DNA of 64,000 bases, from NCBI RefSeq assembly GCF_000317835.1, contig NC_019793.1, forward strand, positions 1,736,001-1,800,000, given 5' to 3'. The notes under the pieces are model-generated. The model searched no databases, was not told the DNA's origin, and saw only the letters and a list, made by a program, of their open reading frames with translations. The stretch is from Deinococcus peraridilitoris DSM 19664 (GTDB lineage: Bacteria > Deinococcota > Deinococci > Deinococcales > Deinococcaceae). A program made the translations under genes and the position numbers. Shown piece after piece: positions 18,012-26,118 of the stretch (position 1 is the stretch's first letter; every line of letters begins with the position of its first letter).

Positions 18012-18725
18012 CACCATGTAGCGGCTGTCGGACGTGAAGGCCCCGCCCTCAAAGGAGCCCGCCACCCGAGCCGAAAAACCCGCATGACGCAGCAGCCACT
18101 CCAGTTCGAAGCGGGTGTAGTAGCGCTGCGTGAGGGTCCGGTGGGCCCGCCTCAGGGTGCCGTCGGTGTCCGTCGTGTCCACGAAGTACTCGGTCGTCGC
18201 CAGCTGCCGGGCGCGGTCCACGTCCTGGCGCAGAAACACGTCGGTGCGCGCGCCCCCTTCCAGAAACGTCTCCCCCTCGTGCCGCAGCACGCCCTCAGGA
18301 CCGAACACCGGAACGTACAGGTCGAAGGCAAAGGTACCTCCGGGCGCCATGTGCCGCCGCACGCACTGCAAGGCCGCGAGCTGGTCTTGCATGGTGTAGA
18401 GGTGCATCAGGGCGTTGAACGGCGCGATGACCAGCTCGAACTGCTCGTGCAGATCGAAGTCGCGCATGTCCCCCTGCACGAAGCGGGGCTGCACTTGAGA
18501 GGACGCCGCGCGTTCATGGGCGCGCTGCAGCATGCCACCGGACAGTTCCACACCCGTCACGTCCACGCCACGCCGCGCGAGGTACACCGTCACCCGTCCC
18601 GTGCCCGCGCCCAGCTCCAGCACGCGACCACCCGCCTGCTGCGCCTGACGCGCGTAAAAGTGCAGGTCTTCGCGGTACAGATCGTACTGCCGGTCGTACA
18701 GATCGACAAAGGCGTCGTAGTCCAC
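17985..18725 (-). CDS. class I SAM-dependent methyltransferase
   Basis: A 246-residue cytosolic methyltransferase. Motif I is VLELGAGTGRV (about 35-45), followed by an acidic end of strand 2 (VTGVELSGGML). The sequence matches small-molecule or lipid methyltransferases rather than RNA ones, but the substrate is unknown. It is the last gene of a run of envelope-related genes (3 bases after the deacetylase stop), so a lipid or glycan substrate is a reasonable guess. Its C-terminal codons form half of a strong hairpin. Confidence 0.78.
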   Translation of the reverse strand: MDYDAFVDLYDRQYDLYREDLHFYARQAQQAGGRVLELGAGTGRVTVYLARRGVDVTGVELSGGMLQRAHERAASSQVQPRFVQGDMRDFDLHEQFELVIAPFNALMHLYTMQDQLAALQCVRRHMAPGGTFAFDLYVPVFGPEGVLRHEGETFLEGGARTDVFLRQDVDRARQLATTEYFVDTTDTDGTLRRAHRTLTQRYYTRFELEWLLRHAGFSARVAGSFEGGAFTSDSRYMVVSAQAKPG

Positions 18726-18727
18726 GG

Positions 18728-19942
18728 TCAGCGCGCCCCGTAGCGGCGCAGCAGCTCCTCGCGCGAGATGGTCGCCACGCGCACATCGTGCGCGTGGCCT
18801 TCACCGACTGCGCCATACGCGCGGCGCAGCATGTTCGCCCAGGTCCCCAGCCGACGGCGCATCGCGGGCGGCACGTCGGCGGCTTCAAATCCCAGGGCGC
18901 CCAGAATGTCCGAAAAGGGACCGATGGCGAACACTCCCTGCGCGCCCGCCCACTCTGGCCGCTCCTGCACGGCGCGGGCCAGTTCCTTGAGGCTTTCACG
19001 CGTCATGCGGATTCCAGTCAGCGGCTTCGGGGCAAACTGAGTCATGCGTTCGCTGTTCACGTGCAGCTCCAGCAGGGGCGCCCCGTGCGCGAACTGGGGA
19101 TGGTCAGGCAGCGGGAACTTGACCAGCCCGGCACGCAGCAGGCTGTTGGCCTTGATTCCGAAACGCACGACGTTGCCAGTGCGGTCAAACCACCGGTCGA
19201 GCAGTTTCAGGGCGCGCGGCAGCAGGTCATGAGCGCGCTCGGGGCGCACGCCTTCCAGCCCGGAGAGGGTCGTGGGCGCGTAGCCACGCTTTCTCAGCTC
19301 TGGTAACAGCTCGGGCAACGCCTGCGCGGCCGTCTCGCCTCCCCGCCCGGCGTCGTGCATCACGATCACGCCGCCTGCCTCGACGCTGTCCAGCACGCGC
19401 CGGGTCACGCCCGATGCCGTGTAGCCGGGGTGCCAGTCGTGCGCCTCGACAGTCCAGTGCGCCCCACGAACGCCACGCTGCGCTGCCTGAAAGCGCAGCG
19501 TCAGCACGGTAGCCAGGGTGTACGCACCGTGCGGAGGCCGAAAAAAGGCGATGTCCTGCCCGGTGAGGCCGCGCAATACTTTCAGCGAACGCCGCAGATC
19601 GGCGCCGACACTCCAGGGAGCGCGCGTCCAGGCATGCCGGTGCGCGTAGCCGTGCGAGGCCACCTCGTGGCCCTCAGCTGCAATTTGCCGCACGAGGTCC
19701 GGATGCCGCTCGGCCGCCTCGCCCAGCATGAAAAAGGTCGCGTGCACGCCCGCTTCCCGCAGGGCGTCCAGCACTCGCGGCGTAGTCGAGGGATCCGGGC
19801 CGTCGTCAAAGGTCAGGGCGATGCCCGTTCCCGGACTCCGGCCACGCCGCACCACCCCGAGATTGCCCACCTGCACCAGGGCGTAGGGCAGGCCCACGTA
19901 CGCCAGGAGCGCACCCAGCGTCCACCACACCCGTTTTTTCAT
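18728..19942 (-). CDS. polysaccharide deacetylase family protein (NodB domain)
   Basis: A 404-residue protein with an N-terminal membrane anchor (about 5-25) and a NodB/CE4 domain. Motif 1 is TFDDGPDPSTT, motif 2 is SHGYAHRH (metal-binding His pair) and motif 3 is RPPHGAY. The ~170-residue C-terminal part is unrecognised. CE4 enzymes remove N- or O-acetyl groups from peptidoglycan or exopolysaccharides. ATG 19942 makes an ATGA overlap with the glycosyltransferase gene; a GTG two codons earlier is possible. Co-transcription suggests action on an envelope glycan. Confidence 0.82.
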   Translation of the reverse strand: MKKRVWWTLGALLAYVGLPYALVQVGNLGVVRRGRSPGTGIALTFDDGPDPSTTPRVLDALREAGVHATFFMLGEAAERHPDLVRQIAAEGHEVASHGYAHRHAWTRAPWSVGADLRRSLKVLRGLTGQDIAFFRPPHGAYTLATVLTLRFQAAQRGVRGAHWTVEAHDWHPGYTASGVTRRVLDSVEAGGVIVMHDAGRGGETAAQALPELLPELRKRGYAPTTLSGLEGVRPERAHDLLPRALKLLDRWFDRTGNVVRFGIKANSLLRAGLVKFPLPDHPQFAHGAPLLELHVNSERMTQFAPKPLTGIRMTRESLKELARAVQERPEWAGAQGVFAIGPFSDILGALGFEAADVPPAMRRRLGTWANMLRRAYGAVGEGHAHDVRVATISREELLRRYGAR

Positions 19943-21111
19943 TCCCACGCTCCCAGCCGCCTCAGCAACGCCTGCGCCGCGTCACGGGCCGCGTGGGGTC
20001 GCCCGGTCGCCCGCGCGGCTTCACTCATCGCCTGCAGGTGCGCCGGGTCACCCAGCAACGCCACCAGCGAGCGGCGCAATTCCCACTTCGAGGGCGCCCA
20101 CAGGGCCGCGCCCCGCTCCTGCAGGAAGGCGGCGTTGCCTTCCTCCTGACCGGGAATGGGCTGGTAGATCAGCATGGGCACACCCAGCGCGATCGCCTCG
20201 GAGACCGTGAGGCCGCCCGCTTTGCCGATCACCAGGTCGCTGGCGGCCAGCAGTTCGGGAAAGAAGCTGGTGTACCCCAGCCGGTGCACGGTCGCGCCGC
20301 CAACCTGCTCGGTGCCGACCTCACCGCCGCCTGCCAGCAGCAGAACCTGCACGCGCGTGCCCGCCCCGGCGCAGGCGTCGATCACGTCGGAAAGACCGTG
20401 ATAGATGCTGCCCTTACCACCAGCCGAAACCAGCACCAGAGGCTCGTCCTGCGGGAGACCGAAACGCTCGCGCAGTGCCATCTTGTCGGCGCCTTGCAAC
20501 TCGGCATAACGCGGCAGGATCGGAATACCGGTGACGGCAATCTTCTCGGGGTCGATGCCCCAGCCCACCAGCCCGTCTTTCACGCGATCGGTCGCCACCA
20601 TGAAAAAGTCCACCTCGGGGCGTGCCCAGTGATAGTGGATGGTGTAGTCCGTCACCAGCAGCGCGTTGAGAAACGACAGGCCATGACGGCGGCGGGCGGT
20701 GTGCGCCAGCACTGCCGGACCGTCGTAGGAGGACAGCACGAGGTGCGGCCGGACACGGCGCAGGTCACGCAGCATCCGGCGCAGTCCCGCGGTGCTGGCC
20801 GCCGATTTCACGAACCACGGCGCCTCGGCGCGGTCGCTCCAGTGGTAGAAGAAGCGGTACGTGTTGGGGCTGTGGCGCAGCCACCACAGGTACACGCCCG
20901 CCGAGACACCGCGCTCGACGGGATTCAGGTACGTCAGGTAGTCGGCATGCAGGGCATTGAAGCCGGGCGAGTACTCTGCCAGCGCCCGCTCGAGGGCCTC
21001 GGCCGCCTTGAGGTGCCCGCCGCCCAGCGCCGCCGAGACGATCAGCGCGCGCATTTCGGGCGGAAGCCGGACGGCCGAGTTGTGTCGAAGCGGTGAAGCT
21101 TGGCGGTTCAC
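19939..21111 (-). CDS. MGDG synthase/MurG-like glycosyltransferase
   Basis: A 390-residue GT-B enzyme like diacylglycerol glucosyl/galactosyltransferases (UgtP/MGD type, GT28). The N-terminal domain has SAALGGGHLKAAEAL and VLSSYDGPAVLAH. The C-terminal domain has LVSAGGKGSIYHG and the donor-binding IGKAGGLTVSEA. The likely reaction is transfer of a sugar from a nucleotide donor to a lipid acceptor at the inner membrane face. Glycolipids are major envelope lipids in deinococci, which fits. It overlaps the permease gene (4 bp) and the deacetylase gene (4 bp). Confidence 0.82.
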   Translation of the reverse strand: MNRQASPLRHNSAVRLPPEMRALIVSAALGGGHLKAAEALERALAEYSPGFNALHADYLTYLNPVERGVSAGVYLWWLRHSPNTYRFFYHWSDRAEAPWFVKSAASTAGLRRMLRDLRRVRPHLVLSSYDGPAVLAHTARRRHGLSFLNALLVTDYTIHYHWARPEVDFFMVATDRVKDGLVGWGIDPEKIAVTGIPILPRYAELQGADKMALRERFGLPQDEPLVLVSAGGKGSIYHGLSDVIDACAGAGTRVQVLLLAGGGEVGTEQVGGATVHRLGYTSFFPELLAASDLVIGKAGGLTVSEAIALGVPMLIYQPIPGQEEGNAAFLQERGAALWAPSKWELRRSLVALLGDPAHLQAMSEAARATGRPHAARDAAQALLRRLGAWE

Positions 21112-22262
21112 GAGGACGCCTTACGAAGCAGATACAGCCCGCCCAGCGCAAAGGTGATGTTGGCCAGCCAGGCGCCCAGCTCCGGGGGCAGCACCCCCGA
21201 GTTGCCGAGCGACAGGCCCAGCACGTACACCAGGTAGTACGACACCGCGATCAACAGCGCCACGCCGAGGGCCACCCCGGTCGTGCGGCCGTAGCGCAGC
21301 GCGAACGGCAGCGCGGCCAGCACCAGCACCAGATTGCCCAGCGGCAAGGCGAGCTTGCGGTTGAGCTCGGCGCGTGCCGCGAAGCGCTCGGCCGGACGGG
21401 CAGTGCGGCTGAACACCGTGCCAAACAGCGTGGAGAGTGAAGTGGCGTCGGCGGCGATGGCGTCGGCGAAACCCGCGATGGCCTGTTTGCGCGACAGTCC
21501 GGTCTCGATTTCGAATTTCGCGTCCGGGGTGGTGGGCAGGTATGTGACCTTGAAGATGTCGGCCACCCCCGCGCGGAAGGCGTCTTCGGACGCGTCTTCG
21601 GGCAATCGGTCGAGGGCCGCGATGGCCGTGTAGTCCAGGCTGTATCCCTGGTAGCCGATCAAGGTGATGTCATTGTTCTCGTAGCGGCCACGGTCGGCGA
21701 AGAACACGATGCCGGTGCGGCCGCTGCCGTTGTCGCTCCACTGCTGCAGGCGCACATTCTGCAATTCGCGGGTGGCCGGAACGTAGCCCTGGAAGTGCAG
21801 CTCCAGACCCGGGCCGATTTCGACCGTGCGTCCCGCGAGCTGCTGCAGGCCCGCGCCGGTCAGGTCATCCCAGTAAAACGAGCGCGCTTCCACGTTGGCG
21901 CGCGGCACCACATACTCGGAGAGGTACAGCGACAGGCCCGACACCGCCAGGGCCGCGCCCACCGCCGGCAGGGCGGCCCGCCCCAGCGAAACACCGCCCG
22001 ACTGTGCGGCACTCAGCTCGCGCTCGTTGGCCAGACGCCCGTAAGCCACCACCACCATCAGCACCACGGCCATCGGAAAGACCTGCACCAGGGTGTTGGG
22101 CACCTGCAAGGCGATATAACGCAGCACGCCCAGAAACGGCGCGTTCGCCAGCCACTGCGAACTCGCGAAGAAGTAGCCGAAGGAGACGATGGCCGTAAAC
22201 AGCAAGGTGCCCGTCACCAGGGGCGGCCAGAGTTCGCGGAGGATGTACCGTTGTAAGCGCAT
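21108..22262 (-). CDS. LptF/LptG (YjgP/YjgQ) family permease
   Basis: 384 residues with the family architecture: three N-terminal spans, a ~180-residue extracytoplasmic beta-jellyroll-like domain (about 120-290) and three C-terminal spans. It begins MRLQRYILRELWPPL, typical of LptF/G. In diderms two such subunits with LptB lift LPS from the membrane. Deinococci lack classical LPS, so the cargo may be another glycolipid. It lies in an operon with a lipid glycosyltransferase. The partner subunit and ATPase are not in the window. Confidence 0.82.
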   Translation of the reverse strand: MRLQRYILRELWPPLVTGTLLFTAIVSFGYFFASSQWLANAPFLGVLRYIALQVPNTLVQVFPMAVVLMVVVAYGRLANERELSAAQSGGVSLGRAALPAVGAALAVSGLSLYLSEYVVPRANVEARSFYWDDLTGAGLQQLAGRTVEIGPGLELHFQGYVPATRELQNVRLQQWSDNGSGRTGIVFFADRGRYENNDITLIGYQGYSLDYTAIAALDRLPEDASEDAFRAGVADIFKVTYLPTTPDAKFEIETGLSRKQAIAGFADAIAADATSLSTLFGTVFSRTARPAERFAARAELNRKLALPLGNLVLVLAALPFALRYGRTTGVALGVALLIAVSYYLVYVLGLSLGNSGVLPPELGAWLANITFALGGLYLLRKASS

Positions 22263-22337
22263 AAGGGGAAGGTCAGCGAGAAGCGCCCAAGGAGCGCGCT
22301 GCCGGATTCAGCATTAACGTAGCACCGTGAGAAGGAC

Positions 22338-22775
22338 TCAGGCCTTGGCGAGCGCGAAGAGGATCTGCGCTTCGCACACGAGCTGGCCGTCCACCTCGGC
22401 ACGGCAGGTGGTCTTTCCCAGACCGCGGCGCAGGTAATCGAGCTTGGCGTGCAGGTGAAGCTGATCGCCGGGCACGACCTTGCGTTTGATGCGCACGCCC
22501 TCGATACCGACCAGGTAAGCAATCGAGCCGGGTTCGAGGTCGATGCCGAACATGCTGGCCTGCGCGAGTGCCTCGATAATCAGCACCCCTGGCATGACCG
22601 GCTCGCCGGGAAAGTGGCCCTGAAAGAAAGGCTCATTGATCGAGACGTTCTTGAAGGCGTGCACCTGGCCTTCACCGCAGGAAAGCACGCGGTCGACCAG
22701 CAAAAAAGGAAAACGGTGCGGCAGGCGCGTCAGAACGCCTTGAATGTCAAGCGGAGCATCAAAAGTCTGGGTCAT
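22338..22775 (-). CDS. fabZ: 3-hydroxyacyl-ACP dehydratase FabZ
   Basis: A 145-residue hot-dog dehydratase of type II fatty acid synthesis. The catalytic H54 lies in GHFPGEPVMPG and E68 in IIEALAQ. ATG 22775 has AGGGA three to four bases upstream and gives the standard length; an in-frame start six codons earlier is less likely. It follows mreB by 50 bp and precedes the LptF/G gene by 75 bp, probably in one operon. Confidence 0.92.
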   Translation of the reverse strand: MTQTFDAPLDIQGVLTRLPHRFPFLLVDRVLSCGEGQVHAFKNVSINEPFFQGHFPGEPVMPGVLIIEALAQASMFGIDLEPGSIAYLVGIEGVRIKRKVVPGDQLHLHAKLDYLRRGLGKTTCRAEVDGQLVCEAQILFALAKA

Positions 22776-22825
22776 GGGTCCCTCACGGGCCACTGTCAGG
22801 CAGAGCGGGGCTGGGGCCCCGCAAC

Positions 22826-23866
22826 TCAGCGGCGCAGGTAGTTGTCGCTGGAAATCAGGTGGTGACGCAGAATCGGAATCATCTCGAGCGCCATGCCGGT
22901 GCCGATGGCCACTGCCTCGTTGGCGTTTTCCGCCACGGCCACCGGAATGCCGGTCGCCTGGCGCAACAGCTCGTCGAAGTTGCGCAGCAGGCTGCCGCCG
23001 CCGGTCATGACGATACCGCGGTCGATGATGTCGCTGACCAGCTCGGGCGGGGTGCTTTCCAGCACCCGCTTCACGCCGTCCACGATCTTGCTGACCGGTT
23101 CGGCCAGGGCGTCGGTGATGTCCGAGGTCTGCAGGGTGATGGTCTTGGGCAGACCGTGCACCAGGTCACGCCCGCGCACTTCCGCGACGATGTTGTCCTC
23201 TGGGCGGCCCAGCATCGCCGCGCCGATCTTGACCTTGATTTCCTCGGCGGTGCGGTCGCCGATCATCAGGTTGTGCTTGCGGCGCACGAAACGAATGATG
23301 CTTTCATCGAACTCGTTGCCTGCCACCTTGAGCGACTCGGAAACCACGATGCCACCCAGCGAGATCACGGCCACGTCCGTCGAACCGCCGCCGATGTCGA
23401 CGATCATGCTGCCGACGGGTTCGGCAATCTTGAGGCCTGCGCCGATGGCCGCCGCGAGGGGCTCTTCGATCAGAAAGGCGCGCTTGGCGTTGGCGTTGAG
23501 GGCGGCGCGCAACACCGCGCGTTTCTCGACGTCGGTCACGCCGCTCGGGACACCCACCATCAGTTGGGGCTTGAATCCGAACAGCTTGCCCGCGCCGCCC
23601 TGCACCTTGCGCAGAAACATTGCGATCATTTTTTCGGTCAGGGCGTCGTCGGCGATCACGCCGTCCTTGATGGGCCGTACCGCCACGATATTGCCCGGCG
23701 TGCGGCCCAGCATGCGGTAGGCTTCTTCGCCGACGGCCATGACTTCCTTAGTGTCACGGGTCATGGCGATCACGCTGGGCTCGTTGAGAACCAGTCCGCG
23801 GCTTTTGCTGTAAATGAGGAACGTCGCCGTTCCCAGGTCAATACCGATGTCTTCTGAAAACCTCAC
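22826..23866 (-). CDS. mreB: rod shape-determining protein MreB
   Basis: A 346-residue actin-like ATPase forming membrane-bound filaments that orient lateral wall synthesis. Phosphate-1 (DIGIDLGTATFLIY), connect-1, phosphate-2 (MIVDIGGGSTDVAVISLGG) and adenosine motifs (VMTGGGSLLRNFDELL) are all visible, and the length is standard. The start is GTG 23866 with AAGGAG five bases upstream. There is no mreC/mreD next to it. Cocci such as D. radiodurans are thought to lack it, so its presence suggests a rod-shaped species. Confidence 0.93.
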   Translation of the reverse strand: MRFSEDIGIDLGTATFLIYSKSRGLVLNEPSVIAMTRDTKEVMAVGEEAYRMLGRTPGNIVAVRPIKDGVIADDALTEKMIAMFLRKVQGGAGKLFGFKPQLMVGVPSGVTDVEKRAVLRAALNANAKRAFLIEEPLAAAIGAGLKIAEPVGSMIVDIGGGSTDVAVISLGGIVVSESLKVAGNEFDESIIRFVRRKHNLMIGDRTAEEIKVKIGAAMLGRPEDNIVAEVRGRDLVHGLPKTITLQTSDITDALAEPVSKIVDGVKRVLESTPPELVSDIIDRGIVMTGGGSLLRNFDELLRQATGIPVAVAENANEAVAIGTGMALEMIPILRHHLISSDNYLRR

Positions 23867-24068
23867 CCTGACTCCTTCACGCTGGCCTGTAGAGCGTTGA
23901 TCCGTTGCCGAAGAGCGTGCCTGTGAACTCCACCCTCACTCGCTCCGGAAGAGGGCTTCTCGCGCTACTCGGTCAGCCGGGCAGGATCTGCCTGCGCGCT
24001 GACGACCGCTCTAGAACCTTCGTATGCTAACACGCCACTCTCCTTGCGCTTCCGATGCGGTTATACCT

Positions 24069-24332
24069 TCAAGCCCCGCGTGGTTTGAGATAAGCCGCCA
24101 GCCAGATGCAGGCGGTCGTGATTCCCAGGTAGATCAGGCCACGCCAGAAGCCGTCGAGGTCGGAAAAGGCAAAGGAAGCGGGCCCCAGGCGCGTGGCCAG
24201 CGTGCCCTCCACGGTTGAAAGCAGGCGCAGTGCGTCCGACACGCTCGGGTTGACGCTCGCAAACGCAGCCAGCGTCAGTGACGCGAACACCGCGCCCAGC
24301 ACCGCCAGCAGCACCGTCGTCACAACACGCAT
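24069..24332 (-). CDS. small membrane protein
   Basis: 87 residues with two predicted membrane helices (about 3-25 and 62-82) joined by a Ser/Leu-rich loop. I do not recognise a family. ATG 24332 is chosen because the first hydrophobic helix begins there; the upstream in-frame extension is hydrophilic and lacks signals. There is no clear Shine-Dalgarno or -10 box. It is divergent from the 24456 gene. Confidence 0.55.
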   Translation of the reverse strand: MRVVTTVLLAVLGAVFASLTLAAFASVNPSVSDALRLLSTVEGTLATRLGPASFAFSDLDGFWRGLIYLGITTACIWLAAYLKPRGA

Positions 24333-24443
24333 GGCCACGCCTGTCCCTGGTGATCTGTCACGAAAAACATCACCTGCACATTGTAGGTCGGGGCGCATGA
24401 AGCCCACATGACACGCGCCCCGACCGCACCACGCCTACCGTAT

Positions 24444-24449
24444 TACCAT
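24444..24449 (+). promoter_or_regulatory. -10 box (TACCAT) of leaderless gene at 24456
   Basis: Six-base spacer to GTG 24456. This supports the GTG over an ATG eight bases earlier that leads to a stop after three codons. Confidence 0.5.
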
Positions 24450-24455
24450 GAAGCC

Positions 24456-24749
24456 GTGAAGCTTCCCGCCCGTGTCCGGATCAGCCGCCTGCCCGGCCCG
24501 CCCGAAGGGACCCTGCTCACGCAGATGCGCCGCCTGAATCCGCAATTCGCGTTGGGAGCGCCGGGTGAGCCGGCGCCGGATGACTTTGTCTGCCTGGTCG
24601 TCATTGCGGGCGGCAAACCGGTGGGTTTTCTCGTGGCGCAGCGTACTGGCACCCAGTGGCAGGAAACGCAGGCGCTGGAATCCACCTGGCGTGGGCGCGG
24701 CATCGAGGAGGCCCTGCAAGCAGAGTTGCGGGGCCTCCTCAGCCGCTGA
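24456..24749 (+). CDS. small hypothetical protein, GNAT-fragment-like
   Basis: A 97-residue protein. The segments VIAGGKPVGFLVAQ and WRGRGIEEALQAEL resemble the strand 4 and motif A (R/QxxGxG/A) of GNAT acetyltransferases. The protein is only about two thirds the normal GNAT length and lacks the C-terminal motif, so it may be a minimal or decayed relative. It ends 11 bp inside the convergent HAD gene. Confidence 0.5.
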   Translation: MKLPARVRISRLPGPPEGTLLTQMRRLNPQFALGAPGEPAPDDFVCLVVIAGGKPVGFLVAQRTGTQWQETQALESTWRGRGIEEALQAELRGLLSR

Positions 24750-25416
24750 TCGCGAAAGCCGGTACGCCCAGGAACTGCGGCAGACGCGGATCGGCAAAAT
24801 TGGGAACGATCAGCGCCGCGCCCGCTTCCTGCAAGGCTTCCTCACCGTGCCCGGTGGTAAGCCCGACCGTCGGAATGCCCGCCGCAACGGCCGAGCGCAC
24901 GCCAGAAGGAGAATCCTCGAAGGCGAACGTGTCCCGGGCATTCACGCCCAGCCGCCGCAGCGCTTCCAGGTAAGGATCGGGAAAGGGTTTTCCGCGTGGC
25001 AGGTCGTCGGCCAGCACGATATGCGCGAACGTCCGGTCGAGGCCGAGGGTGCTCAGCACGAAGACGGCGTTGTCACGCGGGGCATTGGAGACCACCGCGC
25101 ACGGCAGGTCGTGCTGGCGCGCCCAGTGCAGCAGTTCACTCAGGCCGGGCAGGGCCATGATGCTGGTGGCCAGCGCGCGGAAGGTTTCTTCCTTCTGAGC
25201 GATGAAGGCCTCCGTTTCGTCCGCGCCCAGCGCCGGAAGCAGGTCCGCGACGATGTCGGGATTGAGGCGGCCGCTGATGCGTTGCTGGTAAATCGCTTCG
25301 TCGATGTTCAGACCGTGCTTCCGGAGGCTCTGGGCCCAGGCCTGAAAGTGCAGCGGGTCGGTGGCGGTCAGGGTACCGTCGATGTCAAACAGCAGGGCTT
25401 TTGGTGAGGCGCTCAT
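24739..25416 (-). CDS. HAD hydrolase, beta-phosphoglucomutase/phosphatase-like
   Basis: A 225-residue HAD superfamily protein with a helical cap. Motif I is [14 protein letters not shown] (D11 nucleophile, D13), motif II includes SNAPRDN, and the Lys and acidic motif are [13 protein letters not shown] and [11 protein letters not shown]. It likely dephosphorylates or isomerises small sugar phosphates. It is leaderless: ATG 25416 lies six bases after TAGCGT. Confidence 0.82.
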   Translation of the reverse strand: MSASPKALLFDIDGTLTATDPLHFQAWAQSLRKHGLNIDEAIYQQRISGRLNPDIVADLLPALGADETEAFIAQKEETFRALATSIMALPGLSELLHWARQHDLPCAVVSNAPRDNAVFVLSTLGLDRTFAHIVLADDLPRGKPFPDPYLEALRRLGVNARDTFAFEDSPSGVRSAVAAGIPTVGLTTGHGEEALQEAGAALIVPNFADPRLPQFLGVPAFAISG

Positions 25417-25422
25417 GCTGCT

Positions 25423-25428
25423 ACGCTA
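25423..25428 (-). promoter_or_regulatory. -10 box (TAGCGT) of leaderless HAD gene
   Basis: Six-base spacer to ATG 25416, no Shine-Dalgarno. Confidence 0.6.
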
Positions 25429-25462
25429 CCGCCTCTGGCGGGCAGCCTGCTGAAAGAGCGCT

Positions 25463-25957
25463 TCAGGCTTCGCCGCCAAAGCGGCCCAGCCAGACACCCA
25501 CAGCGAATACCACCGCGCCACCGACGATCACCTGCGCGATGGTGCGCGGCAGCGAGGAGCGCATGTATCGCCAGCGGATCAGCGCGATGGCCAGCAGTTC
25601 CACGATCACCACCGCGTACGCCACCGCGAGGGCGGTGGGGAGATCGGCGATCAGAAACGGAAAGGTGTGCAGCATGCCCCCCACAATGGTCGCGACCCCG
25701 GTGATGACGCCGCGCAGCAGCCCGCTGCCGCGCCCCGTCACCTTGCCGTCGTCGCTGAGCGCTTCGGCCAGACCCATGCTGATGCCCGCGCCGACGGAGG
25801 CGGCAAGTCCCACGTAAAAGGCGTCGATGGGCCGACCCGTCAGACCGGCCGCCGCAAAGATCGGCGCCAGGGTCGACACCGAGCCGTCCATCAAACCGAG
25901 CAGTGCGGGCTGAATGATCTGCAACACGAAACGCTGCTCGGACGAGTGACCGGTCAT
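25463..25957 (-). CDS. VIT1/CCC1-family metal transporter-like membrane protein
   Basis: 164 residues with about five membrane spans. The first contains [14 protein letters not shown], the hallmark of the vacuolar iron transporter family and of the membrane half of MbfA. MbfA-type exporters carry an N-terminal erythrin domain, which is absent here. The likely substrate is Fe(II) or Mn(II), metals important for oxidative-damage resistance in this genus. The start at ATG 25957 is leaderless, five bases after TAAGCT. Confidence 0.75.
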   Translation of the reverse strand: MTGHSSEQRFVLQIIQPALLGLMDGSVSTLAPIFAAAGLTGRPIDAFYVGLAASVGAGISMGLAEALSDDGKVTGRGSGLLRGVITGVATIVGGMLHTFPFLIADLPTALAVAYAVVIVELLAIALIRWRYMRSSLPRTIAQVIVGGAVVFAVGVWLGRFGGEA

Positions 25958-25962
25958 GCTTC

Positions 25963-25968
25963 AGCTTA
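25963..25968 (-). promoter_or_regulatory. -10 box (TAAGCT) of leaderless VIT-like gene
   Basis: Five-base spacer to ATG 25957. Confidence 0.55.
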
Positions 25969-26118
25969 ACGGGAATCGTTCTCAATAAGAAAATGGGTGG
26001 TCTTGAGATTGATACGCCCAAGACAGCCTCGCAAGCGATCCCTGCTTCAGGGAAAACCCGGTTTGTGGGACAACCACCGGTTTCACCGAACCGTGAGGGG
26101 CAAGCTGCGAAGGCTGCC

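Noticed and set aside
24456..24749. Full GNAT acetyltransferase
   Set aside because: Only part of the fold is present and the C-terminal motif is missing; kept as a small hypothetical.
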